From the NCBI GenBank assembly GCA_030149295.1, contig JASBRV010000099.1, positions 1 to 42,144 on the forward strand: a DNA stretch of 42,144 nucleotides. Reading direction: 5' to 3'. Below, in pieces: positions 1-9,254 of this stretch. Numbering within the stretch: position 1 is the first letter of the stretch; every line of letters starts with the position of its first letter. A program made the position numbers and the translations under genes. The notes under the pieces were generated by a model. It had not been told where the DNA came from. It saw only the letters and a list, made by a program, of their open reading frames with translations, and searched no databases. The stretch is from Bacteriovoracales bacterium. Its GTDB lineage: Bacteria > Bdellovibrionota > Bacteriovoracia > Bacteriovoracales > Bacteriovoracaceae.

Positions 1-65
1 AAACTTTGAGAGTCAAAGTTAGAGTTGTGGGAAAGTAGCCAATCCCGAGGTGTCTTCCGTGACAT
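1..65 (-). CDS. 5' end of an unidentified gene downstream of flhF (flhG candidate)
   Basis: An ATG at 65 on the minus strand opens a frame that stays open to the window edge, giving 21 residues starting MSRKTPRDWLL. A strong Shine-Dalgarno (GAGGAG) lies 5 nt upstream. It follows the flhF stop by 49 nt on the same strand, so it probably belongs to the flagellar operon. In many polarly flagellated bacteria the gene after flhF is the MinD-like ATPase flhG, but the visible residues do not reach a diagnostic motif. The identity is therefore positional inference only. Confidence 0.4.
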   Translation of the reverse strand, partial: MSRKTPRDWLLSHNSNFDSQS

Positions 66-114
66 CTTTTCTCCTCAAAACCTCCATCCTAGAGGTCCTG
101 TAAGTTACTACAAT

Positions 115-1557
115 TTAATTTAAGTTAAACATACCAGCGAGAATTCTCTCGCCTGTTGCCGATTCAATATCTTCCGGAATGACCTCACCAGTGCCAAAAA
201 ACTTTAATGGTAACTGAGGGTATTCTTCACAAATATTAAAAAGAGCGCCGTAGTTTAAACACAAATCTATATTTGTAATAATCAAGCCATCAGACAAATT
301 CTGATAAGTTGAAATTACTCTTCTATTATAAATTTCAGAATGGATCGCCGAAAGGCAGATCATTACTTCCACATTGCCAAATGAGCGCCTTACACCATCG
401 ATAAACTTCTTTGTGTCATTCAGCTCTGTTTGATTATTACGGTAATCGACAATAACGTTATTACCCTTCTCTAAATTGTTTCTAATAGCGGAAACGACTT
501 CAGGAATAGTTCCAACCTTTTCCACTTTGAGGTCGAACATGGACTCGGTAAACTTTTTGTCTTTTCCAGGTTGATATTGAATTAAAACACTATCTTTTTG
601 AAGAGCTCCAAGCTTATATAGCATGGAAGTCTGACCACAACTACTATCCGATACCAAAACTGTTAGGAATGGTACTTCACTTCCTTCAAGGTTAGAAAAC
701 TTTGGTAAACCTGTATGAATTCTTTCAAGCATTTCTCTTAAGGCAAACTCAAAAACTACATCTACATCTTTAAGTTCTTCTTCATTAAGTTCGAAATTCG
801 CTTTTTTAATTAACTCATTAACAGTGGTCTCAGCTATTGCAAGACTTCTTAGGGTTGTCCTTAGCTGGTAGAGACCATAAGGCTCTCTCTTATCGAGACG
901 CTCCACGCTTTTTCCAAGTTCATAGAGCCTTTTTTCTAGCTCATCTATTTTAGCTCTCTGTTGATTGATCAACTCATGATCTTCTCGTGAGAATGAAGCC
1001 CTTTCTTCTTGTATCGGCCTTGAAATAGGTTCCTCAACTAGACTTTGAGTAGTTCTTTGAGGTTCTAATTCTATCCTCTCACGAGGAATTTCCCGCTGCA
1101 TTGGCTCCTGGCTAAGACTCACACTTTCTCTTTCTGCGCCCCCCGAAAGAAAGTCATCCAAGCTATTTCTTACCTTACCACCAAATTCTTTTACTGATTG
1201 AACTTGTTTGTTAAGACCCAAGTTTGCATAGTTCTTTGATGGATCATTTACTTGATATCTTTCTGACTTCTCGGTTTTATTATCAATATGACCATCAATC
1301 ATTTTGCTAATATAACTTGAGTCACCATCATAGAAACGCTCTCGACTTTGGTCATCGAGCGCTTTATCTACTCTTGATTTTCTTGTGTAGTTTTTTTCAG
1401 AAATCGCCGCTGTGATCTCTACCCGATTCTTTTTAAAGGCACCTTTTAAGCCCTTATTAGTCACGGTTTTGAGAATAATGGCATCAGGGCCCAATTCTCT
1501 TTTAATTGATTTGAGCGCTTCGTCCAATGAATCGGCTTCAAATTTTCTTACGTACAT
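115..1557 (-). CDS. flhF: FlhF-like flagellar placement protein with degenerate G domain
   Basis: FlhF is an SRP-type (SIMIBI) GTPase that sets where and how many polar flagella form. The N-terminus (MYVRKFEADSLDEALKSIK) and the C-terminal GTGEVIPEDIESA segment are typical of the family. The length, 480 aa, is slightly long because of a charged, disordered linker at about residues 60-200. The nucleotide site is eroded. The expected GPTGVGKTT-type loop reads SDSSCGQTS (residues 303-311), with Gln309 in place of the essential Lys. DTAGR is replaced by DYRNN (371-375) and TKLDE by TNIDL (428-432). The frame is intact, so it is not a simple pseudogene. It starts 1 nt after the flhA stop, at the end of the visible operon. 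The family call is secure; loss of GTP binding is inferred. Confidence 0.9.
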   Translation of the reverse strand: MYVRKFEADSLDEALKSIKRELGPDAIILKTVTNKGLKGAFKKNRVEITAAISEKNYTRKSRVDKALDDQSRERFYDGDSSYISKMIDGHIDNKTEKSERYQVNDPSKNYANLGLNKQVQSVKEFGGKVRNSLDDFLSGGAERESVSLSQEPMQREIPRERIELEPQRTTQSLVEEPISRPIQEERASFSREDHELINQQRAKIDELEKRLYELGKSVERLDKREPYGLYQLRTTLRSLAIAETTVNELIKKANFELNEEELKDVDVVFEFALREMLERIHTGLPKFSNLEGSEVPFLTVLVSDSSCGQTSMLYKLGALQKDSVLIQYQPGKDKKFTESMFDLKVEKVGTIPEVVSAIRNNLEKGNNVIVDYRNNQTELNDTKKFIDGVRRSFGNVEVMICLSAIHSEIYNRRVISTYQNLSDGLIITNIDLCLNYGALFNICEEYPQLPLKFFGTGEVIPEDIESATGERILAGMFNLN

Positions 1558-1558
1558 A

Positions 1559-3634
1559 CTACAACCTCACCGTCCCTAGTGATCTAATGTTGGCTTCAGG
1601 GCTTAGTTCGTTATGGCTAACGACAACTAAGTTTGGAATAAATTTTTCAGTCAGCCGCTTGAAATGGCCCCGAATAACAGGAGAACAAAGAATAACCATT
1701 TTTTCGCCCATATTCGTCGCTTCCTCAATTTTTTCATTCAAACTAGCTAGGATTGTTTGGGTTATCTTAGGGTCCAAAGAAACCTGTTGGCCTTGCTCTG
1801 TTTGAATAATATTTTGAGCGATTGACTCTTCAATTCCTCTATCCAGAGTGAATAAAGGAATATCTCCCTGCTCACTACTGATAGAATGCGTAATCGTTCT
1901 ATACAAGGACTGTCTTACCATTTCTGTAAGACTGTCCGTGTCCTTTATTGTAGCACCATACTCGGCCAGTGTCTCCAGAACGGTACGAAGATCCCGAACA
2001 GATACCCCCTCTCTTAGGAGATTCTGTAAAACTTTCAGGACTTGTCCCATAGTTAAAATGTCAGGAATAAGATCTGATACAATTTTCGGATAATGCTCTT
2101 TAAAAGTGTCTAAGAGACCAACCAATTCCTGGCGACCAAAAAGCTCATGAACGTTAGACTTGAGTATTTCAGTCAAGTGAGTGGCCATTACAGTTGAGAG
2201 ATCCACTACAGTATAACCATTATATTGGGCATCTTCTTTTTGATCCTCACTAATCCATACAGCAGGCAATCCAAAAACGGGTTCAGTTGTTTCTATACCA
2301 TCAACTGGTTCAATGATTCCCCCTGGGTCCATTGCCAGAAAATGATCCGTCATGAGGTCACCTTCAGCGACCTTTACACCTTTAATTTTAACGTGGTAAC
2401 CACCTGGTTTTAGCTCTAAATTGTCCTTAATACGAACACTAGGAATAATCACCCCCCAATCAATAGCGAACTGTTTTCTTATATGAGTAATCCTTTCGAG
2501 AAGATCCCCATTTTGTTCAGCATCAACTAGGCTAACAAGACCATAACCAACTTCAAGTTCTACAAGCTCCAAGCTGAGTAGATCTTCCAGACTTTCTGGT
2601 TTTTCACTAACTTCCTCACTCTCAGCTCGCTTAGCATCTTCTTTTTCTTTAGCATCCCACTGCTCAATCTTGTAGGCAGTACCGACCAATATAAGACCCA
2701 TCGTGATGAAAGGAAGTTTTGGAAGACCAGGAATTGCAGCAAAGGTAAAAAGCACCCCTGATGCCATGTAAATGGCCTTGGGATGAAGCCTAAATTGCTT
2801 TCCAACTTGTGAGCCGAGATTGTCATCATTAGTGTTTCTAGTAGCAATGATACCAGCAGCAGTAGAAATAATTAGGGCTGGTATTTGTGAAACAAGACCA
2901 TCACCAATCGTTAGAAGGGTAAAGACTCTTGTCGCTTCATTCATTGCCATGTCGTTTTGAGCAACACCAACAATAATACCACCAATAATATTGACCGCTG
3001 TAATAAGAATACCCGCGATGGCATCACCCCGGACAAATTTACTCGCACCGTCCATAGAGCCGTAAAAGTCTGCTTCTTCAGCAACTTCCCGTCGTCGTCT
3101 TTTCGCTTCAGAATCGTCAATCAGACCAGCATTCAAATCGGCATCGATTGCCATCTGCTTGCCAGGCATAGCATCTAACGTAAAACGGGCAGCAACTTCG
3201 GCAACTCGACCAGCACCTTTAGTGATGACCATAAAGTTGATGATGACGAGGATAATAAAAACAATGATACCTACGACATAATTACCTTCGACAACAAATT
3301 CACCAAATGATCGAATAATTTCACCAGCGGCCTCCGTGCCAGATCCACCACCACGAAGAAGAATATTACGAGTCGAGGCTACGTTCAAACTCAAACGAAA
3401 GAGAGTCATCACAAGGAGAACTGAAGGAAAGGTAGAAAAATCGAGAGGTTTCTTAGTGTATACCGACACCAAGAGTATCATAATACTCAGACTCAGCGTT
3501 AAAGCTAAGAGAAGGTCCAAAAGAAGCGGTGGAATCGGTACGATCATGACCGAAAGAATTAATAGCAAACCTACAGCAACAGTAATATCTGAGTTTGAAG
3601 TAAGAAAGCTAAATTTTTTAAAGAATCCGTCCAT
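1559..3634 (-). CDS. flhA: Flagellar export gate protein FlhA
   Basis: FlhA is the large nonameric inner-membrane component of the flagellar type III export apparatus. It couples ion flow to export and docks chaperone-substrate complexes. The 691-aa length is normal. About eight N-terminal membrane segments carry FRLSLNVASTRNILL and the conserved cytoplasmic loop GAGRVAEVAARFTLDAMPGK through DLNAGLIDDSEAKRRR. The C-terminal half (from about residue 340) is the soluble export-platform domain. The start lies 13 nt after the flhB stop, consistent with one transcript. Nothing unusual was seen. Confidence 0.98.
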   Translation of the reverse strand: MDGFFKKFSFLTSNSDITVAVGLLLILSVMIVPIPPLLLDLLLALTLSLSIMILLVSVYTKKPLDFSTFPSVLLVMTLFRLSLNVASTRNILLRGGGSGTEAAGEIIRSFGEFVVEGNYVVGIIVFIILVIINFMVITKGAGRVAEVAARFTLDAMPGKQMAIDADLNAGLIDDSEAKRRRREVAEEADFYGSMDGASKFVRGDAIAGILITAVNIIGGIIVGVAQNDMAMNEATRVFTLLTIGDGLVSQIPALIISTAAGIIATRNTNDDNLGSQVGKQFRLHPKAIYMASGVLFTFAAIPGLPKLPFITMGLILVGTAYKIEQWDAKEKEDAKRAESEEVSEKPESLEDLLSLELVELEVGYGLVSLVDAEQNGDLLERITHIRKQFAIDWGVIIPSVRIKDNLELKPGGYHVKIKGVKVAEGDLMTDHFLAMDPGGIIEPVDGIETTEPVFGLPAVWISEDQKEDAQYNGYTVVDLSTVMATHLTEILKSNVHELFGRQELVGLLDTFKEHYPKIVSDLIPDILTMGQVLKVLQNLLREGVSVRDLRTVLETLAEYGATIKDTDSLTEMVRQSLYRTITHSISSEQGDIPLFTLDRGIEESIAQNIIQTEQGQQVSLDPKITQTILASLNEKIEEATNMGEKMVILCSPVIRGHFKRLTEKFIPNLVVVSHNELSPEANIRSLGTVRL

Positions 3635-3647
3635 GGATTATCACCTT

Positions 3648-4730
3648 TTAGCTAAGAGCCTTTTGCTTTTTCTTAAGTTTATAAACAAATGCCAACACTT
3701 CTGCTACTGCTTTATAGAGGGTGCGAGGCACGCTATCACCTATTTTTGTTGTCTTATAAAGAGCACGAGCAAGAGGAACATTCTCTACCACTGGCACATT
3801 ATGCTTCTTTGCAATTTCTCTAATTTTTAATGCCAGATGATCCGCCCCCTTTCCAATGACTTCCGGAGAAACCATTTCAGAAGCATCGTATTTAAGGACC
3901 ACCGCAAAGTGAGTTGGGTTTGTGACAACAACATCAGCAGTGGGAATATCAGCAATCATCCTCTTCGTGGCCATTTCTCTTTGAACCGCGCGAATCCGTT
4001 GTTTAATTTCAGGATTACCATCTTGCTCTTTATGTTCTTTTTTCGCCTCTTCTTTGGTCATACGTAGTTTTTTTTGGTAACTTATTTTTTGATAAGCGAA
4101 GTCACCAATAGCGATAATCGAAAAGGCTCCAATAATAGAAAATGCAATCTTGGCGAAAAACCATCTCGCATAAAAGAACCCCTCAACGAAAGAAACATGA
4201 AAATATCCTTGAAAGGTGTGAAGTTCATCTTTGATCATGTAATAAACAACCGCGAGAATAAAAACAAATTTACAAACTGCCTTCAGAGCTTCTACTAAAC
4301 TCTTCATGCTAAAGAGTTTTTTAAATCCGCTGATAGGATTAATTCTTTCCGGTTTAAATTCCAAAACCTCTGTACTAAACAGGAAACCAATCTGTGAAAC
4401 AGTAGCGATTATCCCCACACAAAAAGCAGTTAAAAGAACCGGTGCCACACAAGTCCCTGCCGTTGTCACAGTTTTCATCAAAATAGTCTTGATACTCTTT
4501 TCAGTAAATGCTTGATCAACATCAAGCATATACAGCCATTCAACGAATTCCGAAAGGGTTTCAAAAACAAAAACGAGGGAAAGCATAAGCGTCAAGATCG
4601 AAGCAGAGAGCACAAGAATAGAGGAAAGTTCACGCGAACTCGCTACCTCTCCTCTTTTACGGAATTGATCAATCCTATGCTGGGACGGCTCTTCCGTTTT
4701 TTCCTGATCTGAATCAAATTCTTCAGCCAC
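3648..4730 (-). CDS. flhB: Flagellar export switch protein FlhB
   Basis: FlhB is the inner-membrane export-apparatus protein that switches specificity from rod/hook to filament substrates. The 360-aa protein has four membrane segments between about residues 35 and 210. A basic linker and the cytoplasmic domain follow, with the autocleavage motif NPTH at residues 271-274 (context VVVTNPTHFAVVLKYD). The N-terminal EKTEEPSQHRI segment is typical. It lies between fliR and flhA with 13-nt gaps on each side. Confidence 0.98.
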   Translation of the reverse strand: MAEEFDSDQEKTEEPSQHRIDQFRKRGEVASSRELSSILVLSASILTLMLSLVFVFETLSEFVEWLYMLDVDQAFTEKSIKTILMKTVTTAGTCVAPVLLTAFCVGIIATVSQIGFLFSTEVLEFKPERINPISGFKKLFSMKSLVEALKAVCKFVFILAVVYYMIKDELHTFQGYFHVSFVEGFFYARWFFAKIAFSIIGAFSIIAIGDFAYQKISYQKKLRMTKEEAKKEHKEQDGNPEIKQRIRAVQREMATKRMIADIPTADVVVTNPTHFAVVLKYDASEMVSPEVIGKGADHLALKIREIAKKHNVPVVENVPLARALYKTTKIGDSVPRTLYKAVAEVLAFVYKLKKKQKALS

Positions 4731-4743
4731 GTACTTTCCTTAC

Positions 4744-5523
4744 TTAGGTAATAAACTGAAACCATTCGCCTAACTTATCTGTGTAGATTCGAAAAGCGAC
4801 TCTAAAAAACTCTGAGGAACTGGCTGCAAAAACAAGCAGTCCTAATCCAATATTAACAACAAAGCTCACCATGATAATATTCATCTGAGGCACCGTTCGA
4901 GCAATGATCCCCAAAATCACCATGATAAACATATTCGTAAAAATTAGCGGGCTCGCAAGAAGAAGTGCGGAGAGAAAGATTCCCTTAAACACTCTTAAAA
5001 AATATTCTGGGCTCGATGCCATTTTACCAAGGTCATAGGCATGAATACTAAAAAAGGAAGCAAAAATTCCTTTAAACATAGGAAGAAGAGCTCCAGAGGA
5101 AATGATGATAACGATCATAGTCCATTGAAGAATTCTTTCAAAAGGACCAACCCGTGATGCACTCTGAGGGTCAAAATAGGCAACGGCACCAAAACCAATT
5201 TGCTGAGTGATCACCGACCCTGAGGCAGTAAAGAGGTCCATCAAGCACTTGACGAGAAATCCTATTAATAAACTTATGGCTCCATAAAAAATGGTCAAAA
5301 CCCAAAAGTTATTTTCACCGATATAAGCCATGTCTTGATAGACCTGTGATTTCACTAGTGGAAAAAAAGCATAGCTTAAAATAAGACTAAAAAGGACCTT
5401 CACCATATTGGGAATTCCTGTGTTATCAAAGATTGGCAGCTGAATGACAATAAAAAGCCATCTCGTAAAAACGAGCCAAAAGCAGGTGAGGGCTTGAATA
5501 TCTGAGACTGCTACATTAATCAA
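4744..5523 (-). CDS. fliR: Flagellar export core protein FliR
   Basis: FliR is part of the FliPQR core complex that forms the export channel. The 259-aa protein is almost entirely hydrophobic, with about six membrane segments and family features such as RWLFIVIQLPIFDN near the N-terminus and QQIGFGAVAYFDPQ in the middle. It follows fliQ by 11 nt. Identity rests on size, topology and strict P-Q-R-flhB gene order together with these motifs. Confidence 0.95.
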   Translation of the reverse strand: MINVAVSDIQALTCFWLVFTRWLFIVIQLPIFDNTGIPNMVKVLFSLILSYAFFPLVKSQVYQDMAYIGENNFWVLTIFYGAISLLIGFLVKCLMDLFTASGSVITQQIGFGAVAYFDPQSASRVGPFERILQWTMIVIIISSGALLPMFKGIFASFFSIHAYDLGKMASSPEYFLRVFKGIFLSALLLASPLIFTNMFIMVILGIIARTVPQMNIIMVSFVVNIGLGLLVFAASSSEFFRVAFRIYTDKLGEWFQFIT

Positions 5524-5534
5524 TGATTCTCCTC

Positions 5535-5810
5535 TTAGTTCTGGCTAACGATTTCTGGTATTTGTAAAATCAGTTCTTTCGTAAAATTCGTGAGCGTCTC
5601 TGACATCCATGGGGCAAAGATAACCATAGCCCCAACAATCACTAGGACTTTAGGAATAAAAGAGAGTGTTTGCTCATTGATCTGAGTGACAGCTTGGAAG
5701 AGAGATACGAGAATACCCATAACGAGGGCTCCAATCAGCATCGGACTTGCCACAAATAAAGTCACCTTTATAGCCTGATTCGTAATTTCAGAAAAAATGT
5801 CATAACCCAT
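5535..5810 (-). CDS. fliQ: Flagellar export core protein FliQ
   Basis: This 91-aa protein has two membrane segments and the family pattern ASPMLIGALVMGILVSLFQA followed by TQINEQTLSFIPK. FliQ forms a hairpin that wraps the FliP-FliR channel. Length and motif match the family closely. It lies 11 nt after fliP and 11 nt before fliR. Confidence 0.97.
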   Translation of the reverse strand: MGYDIFSEITNQAIKVTLFVASPMLIGALVMGILVSLFQAVTQINEQTLSFIPKVLVIVGAMVIFAPWMSETLTNFTKELILQIPEIVSQN

Positions 5811-5821
5811 AAAAAGTTCCT

Positions 5822-6556
5822 TTAATTAAATGATCTCAAAATTGAGCCCGTCACTAACTGCCAACCGTCAACGAGAACAAAAAGTAGTAGTTTAAAGGGT
5901 AATGAGACAACAACTGGTGGTAACATCATCATCCCCATGGCCATAAGTACTGATGCCACGACCATATCGAGAATGAGAAAAGGGATGTACAATAAAAAGC
6001 CTATCTGAAAAGCTGTTTTAAGTTCAGAAATAATAAAAGCCGGGATGAGAAAGTGAATGGGTACTTGATCGATTGTCGCTGGCGCTTTATCCCCTGTAAT
6101 ATCATAAAAAAGTCCAATATCCGCTTTCCTGACCTGCTTTGACATAAAGTCGCGTAAATGAATTTCAATAACCCCAAGAGTTTGCTCAGTCGTGATTTGT
6201 TTTTTTACGTATGGCTGAATGCCTTGATTATAAATGGCCATCCCCGTGGGCTTCATAACAAAGATGGAAAGAAACAATGCGAACCCTACCAAGAGTTGAT
6301 TCGGTGGTAAGTTCTGTGTACCGATCGCTTGCCTCATGAACGAAAGAACAACGATTATTCTTGTAAAACATGTGCAAAGAATAAGAATTGCAGGAGCTAA
6401 AGTTAAAACGGTGAAAAGCACTAAAACCTGAATCGTATCGACAAGATCAGTTCCCTGACCAAAGTTCACAGAAAGTCCCGGAAGACCCACATTACCTTGC
6501 TGAGCATGAACAGCTCCAGCAAGTAAGAATAAAAGAGTTGTCATGAATCCTTTCAC
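5822..6556 (-). CDS. fliP: Flagellar export core protein FliP
   Basis: FliP is the main subunit of the flagellar export channel. The 244-aa precursor starts with a cleavable signal peptide ending near AVHA, as is usual for FliP. The conserved core includes RIIVVLSFMRQAIGTQNLPP and LIPAFIISELKTAFQIGFLL, and the C-terminal SLPFKLLLFVLVDGW is present. Four membrane segments are predicted. It starts 10 nt after the FliO-type gene. Confidence 0.98.
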   Translation of the reverse strand: MKGFMTTLLFLLAGAVHAQQGNVGLPGLSVNFGQGTDLVDTIQVLVLFTVLTLAPAILILCTCFTRIIVVLSFMRQAIGTQNLPPNQLLVGFALFLSIFVMKPTGMAIYNQGIQPYVKKQITTEQTLGVIEIHLRDFMSKQVRKADIGLFYDITGDKAPATIDQVPIHFLIPAFIISELKTAFQIGFLLYIPFLILDMVVASVLMAMGMMMLPPVVVSLPFKLLLFVLVDGWQLVTGSILRSFN

Positions 6557-6566
6557 TGTCTTCCCT

Positions 6567-7736
6567 TTATTGTAATGGTTTAAGGTCTTTCATTTTATTT
6601 TTTATTTGATCAGAGAATTTCGCCTTATGACTATTTTTGGCGGCCTTCATTTCTTTCTCAATTGCTTGTAGTGCGATAGAAGAACCCTCTTGTGTCTTAC
6701 CCAAATGACTCTCTTCTGACACCTCATGCTCAAGAAAGTCTTTTAATTTGAACTCTTTATTCGTTTCGTTTGCACTTCCTAAGGTCGAATCAAAATTGCT
6801 TCCACTAATTTGTTTTTCTCCCTCTTTAAATAGACCATTCATATCATTAAGTTCTGAAATCATATGAAGACCCTTTTCGCTACTGCCCACTAGAAAAACT
6901 TGTTTGTGAGCACGAATCAGAAGCAGACTTCTTTTTGGACCTATATAGGTTGTATTAAGGACCTCTACTATCTTTGTGCTATTTAGGAACCCTAGTTTTC
7001 CTTTCTTGAAGGCACCCTTTTTCAAAAGAGTGACTACACCGTAAAAGAGAAGCAAAACTAAGGCCAAAAACCCAACGAATTTACCGATGTAACTCATTAA
7101 ATTAAATGAACCTTCTTCTTTCTTAGGAGCTGCTAGGGCCACATTGACGGAGTCTTCCTTGGCACCAGTGTCATTTGATTGACCTAGTTTAATTGGTTTC
7201 TTCGCATCAACCTCGATTGCTTGTTCTTTTTCTTTGAGAAGTTTATCTAAATAAGACTCATCGTATTTGTCAGCAGAAGGTTTCGCTGTGATTCTCTCCT
7301 CTTTGACAACAGCTGGTTTTCTTTGAACCGGAGAAACCGCGACATCAGACTTTTTCTTCGGAAAACTTACGATAACTTTGTTTCCTTTGAGAACCATACT
7401 GGTTTTATCAGTAAGTCTTTCAACATTCCCCGGAATGTAAGCCCTCACACGCACAAGGTCTTTATTAAACTGATAGGCCATAAGTTTTGAATCAAAAGCT
7501 CTTTGAAAAGTGAACTTCTTTTCGATTTTAGGCCAGACAAAAGAACCAGGAAGGGCGACTTGAACAAAGTCCTTTTTTACCGAAACCTCTGGAAAGTCAT
7601 TGGTGTCTTTATCGAGGGTAATAATGATCTTCCCCTCCCTACCAAGATCAGTAAAATCCACATTTGTCACTTTGGCTTTGGCAGCGTAAGTCGATAGTGA
7701 GAAAAAGGACAAAATGCATACTAATAACGTTCTCAT
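6567..7736 (-). CDS. fliO: FliO-type export protein with N-terminal AMIN-like domain
   Basis: FliO assists assembly of the FliP ring. Here the FliO part is the membrane segment at about residues 215-238 plus the following small domain to about 300 (STKIVEVLNTTYIGPKRSLLLIR, then VFLVGSSEKG). Ahead of it, after a signal peptide (residues 1-18), residues 20-130 form a beta-rich periplasmic domain resembling AMIN domains of secretins and amidases (KVTNVDFTDLGREGKIIITL). A Lys/Glu-rich linker joins the two. At 389 aa it is about three times longer than a minimal FliO. Its position directly between fliN and fliP supports the FliO call. The AMIN assignment is from pattern only. Confidence 0.8.
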   Translation of the reverse strand: MRTLLVCILSFFSLSTYAAKAKVTNVDFTDLGREGKIIITLDKDTNDFPEVSVKKDFVQVALPGSFVWPKIEKKFTFQRAFDSKLMAYQFNKDLVRVRAYIPGNVERLTDKTSMVLKGNKVIVSFPKKKSDVAVSPVQRKPAVVKEERITAKPSADKYDESYLDKLLKEKEQAIEVDAKKPIKLGQSNDTGAKEDSVNVALAAPKKEEGSFNLMSYIGKFVGFLALVLLLFYGVVTLLKKGAFKKGKLGFLNSTKIVEVLNTTYIGPKRSLLLIRAHKQVFLVGSSEKGLHMISELNDMNGLFKEGEKQISGSNFDSTLGSANETNKEFKLKDFLEHEVSEESHLGKTQEGSSIALQAIEKEMKAAKNSHKAKFSDQIKNKMKDLKPLQ

Positions 7737-7763
7737 AACTCTTCCTAAGTTTGATTCGTTCGT

Positions 7764-8153
7764 TTATTTCAATGTTTCAATTCGCTCAACAGGAGAAATA
7801 ATATCAGTGAGCCTGATACCAAATTTCTCATTCACAACCACAACCTCACCTTTAGCAACTAACTTTCCATTAACGAGGATCTCAAGTGGCTCACCAGCAA
7901 GTTTATCAAGCTCTAATACCGAACCCTGTCCTAGCTGAAGGAGATCTTTGATTACAACACTTGTTCTTCCTAGCTCAACTGTAACTTTAAGAGGGATATC
8001 TAATATAAAATCAAGATTCTGTACCTTTAGCTTATTAAGGGCATCATCACCGGCTTTGACCTCATCAGCAATATTCGAGATTTCTTGAATATCTTTGGGA
8101 TCAACATTTCCAAGTGGTCCTTCATTGTTGTTTTCGTTTACTTCGTTTTCCAT
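7764..8153 (-). CDS. fliN: Flagellar motor switch protein FliN
   Basis: FliN is the C-ring protein that, with FliM, sets rotation direction and helps dock export substrates. The 129-aa protein has an acidic N-terminus and a C-terminal SPOA domain ([54 protein letters not shown]). The gap to fliM is only 2 nt, suggesting translational coupling. No extra domains are present. Confidence 0.97.
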   Translation of the reverse strand: MENEVNENNNEGPLGNVDPKDIQEISNIADEVKAGDDALNKLKVQNLDFILDIPLKVTVELGRTSVVIKDLLQLGQGSVLELDKLAGEPLEILVNGKLVAKGEVVVVNEKFGIRLTDIISPVERIETLK

Positions 8154-8155
8154 AG

Positions 8156-9187
8156 TTATTCTCCCTCGGGCATTTTAAAGTTTCGTTTTTCTTCTTTCAT
8201 AACTTTCGTGATCTGAATGGCACGGTTTCCTTTATGGACACCGATTAAACATTTCATTTTCTCCACCCCTTCAACAGCAAGAGTAACCTCTCCTGAGGCT
8301 TCTTGATTGAGTGGAATAATGTCACCCTTTTCAAGGGTAATTAAATCGCCAACTGTCATATCAGCTTCACCAAGCTTTACTATCATGTCCGTTTTTGCGT
8401 CCATGATGTGCTCATTCATGGCGGTAGTCCAAATGGAATCGGCCATATCATTATCAGTTTGGAAACTTGAACTTAGTTTTTGCTTAATTGGCTCTATCGT
8501 TGAATAAGGAACCACAATCATTATCGTTCCCGAAGCAGACTCGAATTCAACTTCTAGTGTTGTCGCAATAATAACATCTGAAGGAGGCACAACACCGACG
8601 AACTGGGGATTAATTTCTGTTCTTAAGTACTGAGCATCAATACGATGAACGGGAGCCCAAGCTTCCTCAAGATCAGAGATGGCCATATCCATAACTTTCT
8701 TCATAAAAGAAAGTTCGATCATGGTAAATTCCTTACCTTCAATTTTTGTGAAAGGACGATCCGTTCCACCGAAATAGGAATCAATAATGGCATAAGCAAG
8801 CTTTGATTCGAATACCAGCAAAGCAGGCCCTCGAAGTTCGTTATAGCGCATGATACACATACAGCTTGGAATAGGCAGAGTGTTCACGAATTCGCCAAAC
8901 TTCAAAAGGTCCGTCGAAATCATAGAGATCGTAGATATCTTTCTTAACGAGTTTGAAAGAGATACCCTGAAAGATCGAATGAATCTTTCATAGATAATTT
9001 CCAAGATCGGCATCCGTCCGCGGATAACCCTATCCTGGTTGGTGAGATCATAGGTCTGTATATTATCATCAACATCATCAGCAGCATCAAAATCGCCACC
9101 TCCATCTCCGAGAATATCCTCTGATTCACCGTCATTAACAGCATTTAAGAGAGCATCAACTTCTTCTTGACTTAAAACTTGGGCCAT
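8156..9187 (-). CDS. fliM: Flagellar motor switch protein FliM
   Basis: FliM is the C-ring protein that binds phosphorylated CheY. The 343-aa protein begins with the CheY-binding peptide [17 protein letters not shown]. An acidic stretch, the CheC-like middle domain (GGTDRPF and [20 protein letters not shown]) and a C-terminal SPOA domain follow. Length and motifs are canonical. It is separated from fliL by 67 nt containing two short hairpins. Confidence 0.98.
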   Translation of the reverse strand: MAQVLSQEEVDALLNAVNDGESEDILGDGGGDFDAADDVDDNIQTYDLTNQDRVIRGRMPILEIIYERFIRSFRVSLSNSLRKISTISMISTDLLKFGEFVNTLPIPSCMCIMRYNELRGPALLVFESKLAYAIIDSYFGGTDRPFTKIEGKEFTMIELSFMKKVMDMAISDLEEAWAPVHRIDAQYLRTEINPQFVGVVPPSDVIIATTLEVEFESASGTIMIVVPYSTIEPIKQKLSSSFQTDNDMADSIWTTAMNEHIMDAKTDMIVKLGEADMTVGDLITLEKGDIIPLNQEASGEVTLAVEGVEKMKCLIGVHKGNRAIQITKVMKEEKRNFKMPEGE

Positions 9188-9216
9188 ACGAATCCCCCTC
9201 CTGGGAAAAAGCTTAA

Positions 9217-9253
9217 GTGAACCTCATGTTCACCGGCCACCTGCTTAGGCAGG
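9217..9253 (-). other. Two short hairpins in the fliL-fliM spacer
   Basis: Two perfect inverted repeats lie side by side between the fliL stop and the fliM start. One is GTGAAC/GTTCAC (9217-9222 and 9228-9233) and the other is CCTGC/GCAGG with a TTAG loop (9240-9244 and 9249-9253). There is no T-run, so they are unlikely to be terminators. They could mark RNA processing or modulate the fliL to fliM ratio. Confidence 0.4.
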
Positions 9254-9254
9254 C

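Noticed and set aside
1527..1805. Antisense frame overlapping the flhA/flhF junction
   Set aside because: Opposite strand of two well-identified genes, no ribosome-binding site and no sensible protein features.
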